This document shows positions 13,693-13,739 of a stretch of 13,739 nucleotides of DNA, piece after piece (within the stretch, counting starts at the first letter, position 1; every line of letters starts with the position of its first letter). Below the pieces are notes generated by a model. It ran no database searches and was not told the DNA's origin. It worked only from the letters and a program-made list of their open reading frames with translations. A program made the translations under genes and the position numbers. The DNA is from CAZIMM01 sp964540415 (GTDB lineage: Bacteria > Bacillota > Clostridia > Oscillospirales > Acutalibacteraceae), in assembly GCA_964540415.1 (NCBI GenBank), contig CAZIMM010000054.1, positions 1-13,739 of the forward strand. Reading direction: 5' to 3'.

Positions 13693-13739
13693 TGAAATTT
13701 GCCCTTCGGGCAAGTGAAATAGCTTCGCTGTGAAATATT
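13693..13739. repeat. start of an array of short hairpins separated by TGAAAT
   Basis: TGAAAT occurs at 13693, 13715 and 13731. It is followed by TTGCCC-TTC-GGGCAA (13699-13713), then AGC-TTC-GCT (13721-13729), then the window ends. The spacer is constant while the hairpin arms change between units but stay self-complementary. The first bases of the window (1-6) are also TGAAAT. The array is cut by the right edge, so its extent is unknown. Confidence 0.6.

Noticed and set aside
13498..13713. Minus-strand 71-codon open frame
   Set aside because: It is the antisense of the tRNA-Ser gene and its terminator, a classic false gene.

Overview
The window looks like a metagenome-assembled scaffold from an anaerobic gut-type Firmicute of class Clostridia, possibly an Oscillospiraceae/Ruminococcaceae relative. 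This is inferred from Shine-Dalgarno sites of the GGAGG type, sigma-A-like promoters, the style of the SPFH/zinc-ribbon and lipoprotein genes, and palindromic repeats at both edges. A 10-N assembly gap lies at 2626-2635. No species is claimed.

Left part (1-5112), unrelated accessory and housekeeping genes: a 169-bp tandem repeat array of strongly foldable DNA (45-470) abuts the stop codon of a small lipoprotein gene (minus). Divergent from it is a secreted calcineurin-like metallophosphoesterase (plus). Next come a gene pair interrupted by the gap and an SPFH-domain protein with three C-terminal zinc ribbons (plus). A bidirectional hairpin terminator separates this from a ketopantoate-reductase-family gene (minus).

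Right part (5187-13216), one minus-strand operon in the order aroF-tyrA-aroB-aroA-aroC-pheA-aroE/aroK-aroQ. All junctions overlap or are 2 nt apart. Together the genes encode every step from phosphoenolpyruvate plus erythrose-4-phosphate to chorismate, then prephenate, phenylpyruvate and 4-hydroxyphenylpyruvate; only the final aminotransferase is absent. AroE and AroK are fused in one polypeptide.

The most interesting object is the operon leader (13217-13418, minus). A consensus promoter is followed by an SD and a TTG-started 32-codon peptide gene in which 8 of 11 consecutive residues (10-20) are Tyr or Phe. Next comes an RNA segment that can form either an intrinsic terminator just before aroF or a competing antiterminator. 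This is the layout of a ribosome-mediated transcription attenuator sensing charged tRNA-Tyr and tRNA-Phe. It fits an operon that makes exactly those two amino acids, led by a DAHP synthase of the class that is feedback-inhibited by them. No T-box motif is seen. The leader peptide is short and easily missed in routine annotation.

Divergent from the operon is a tRNA-Ser(GGA) gene with its own promoter and terminator, followed by the start of an array of short hairpins separated by TGAAAT at the window edge.
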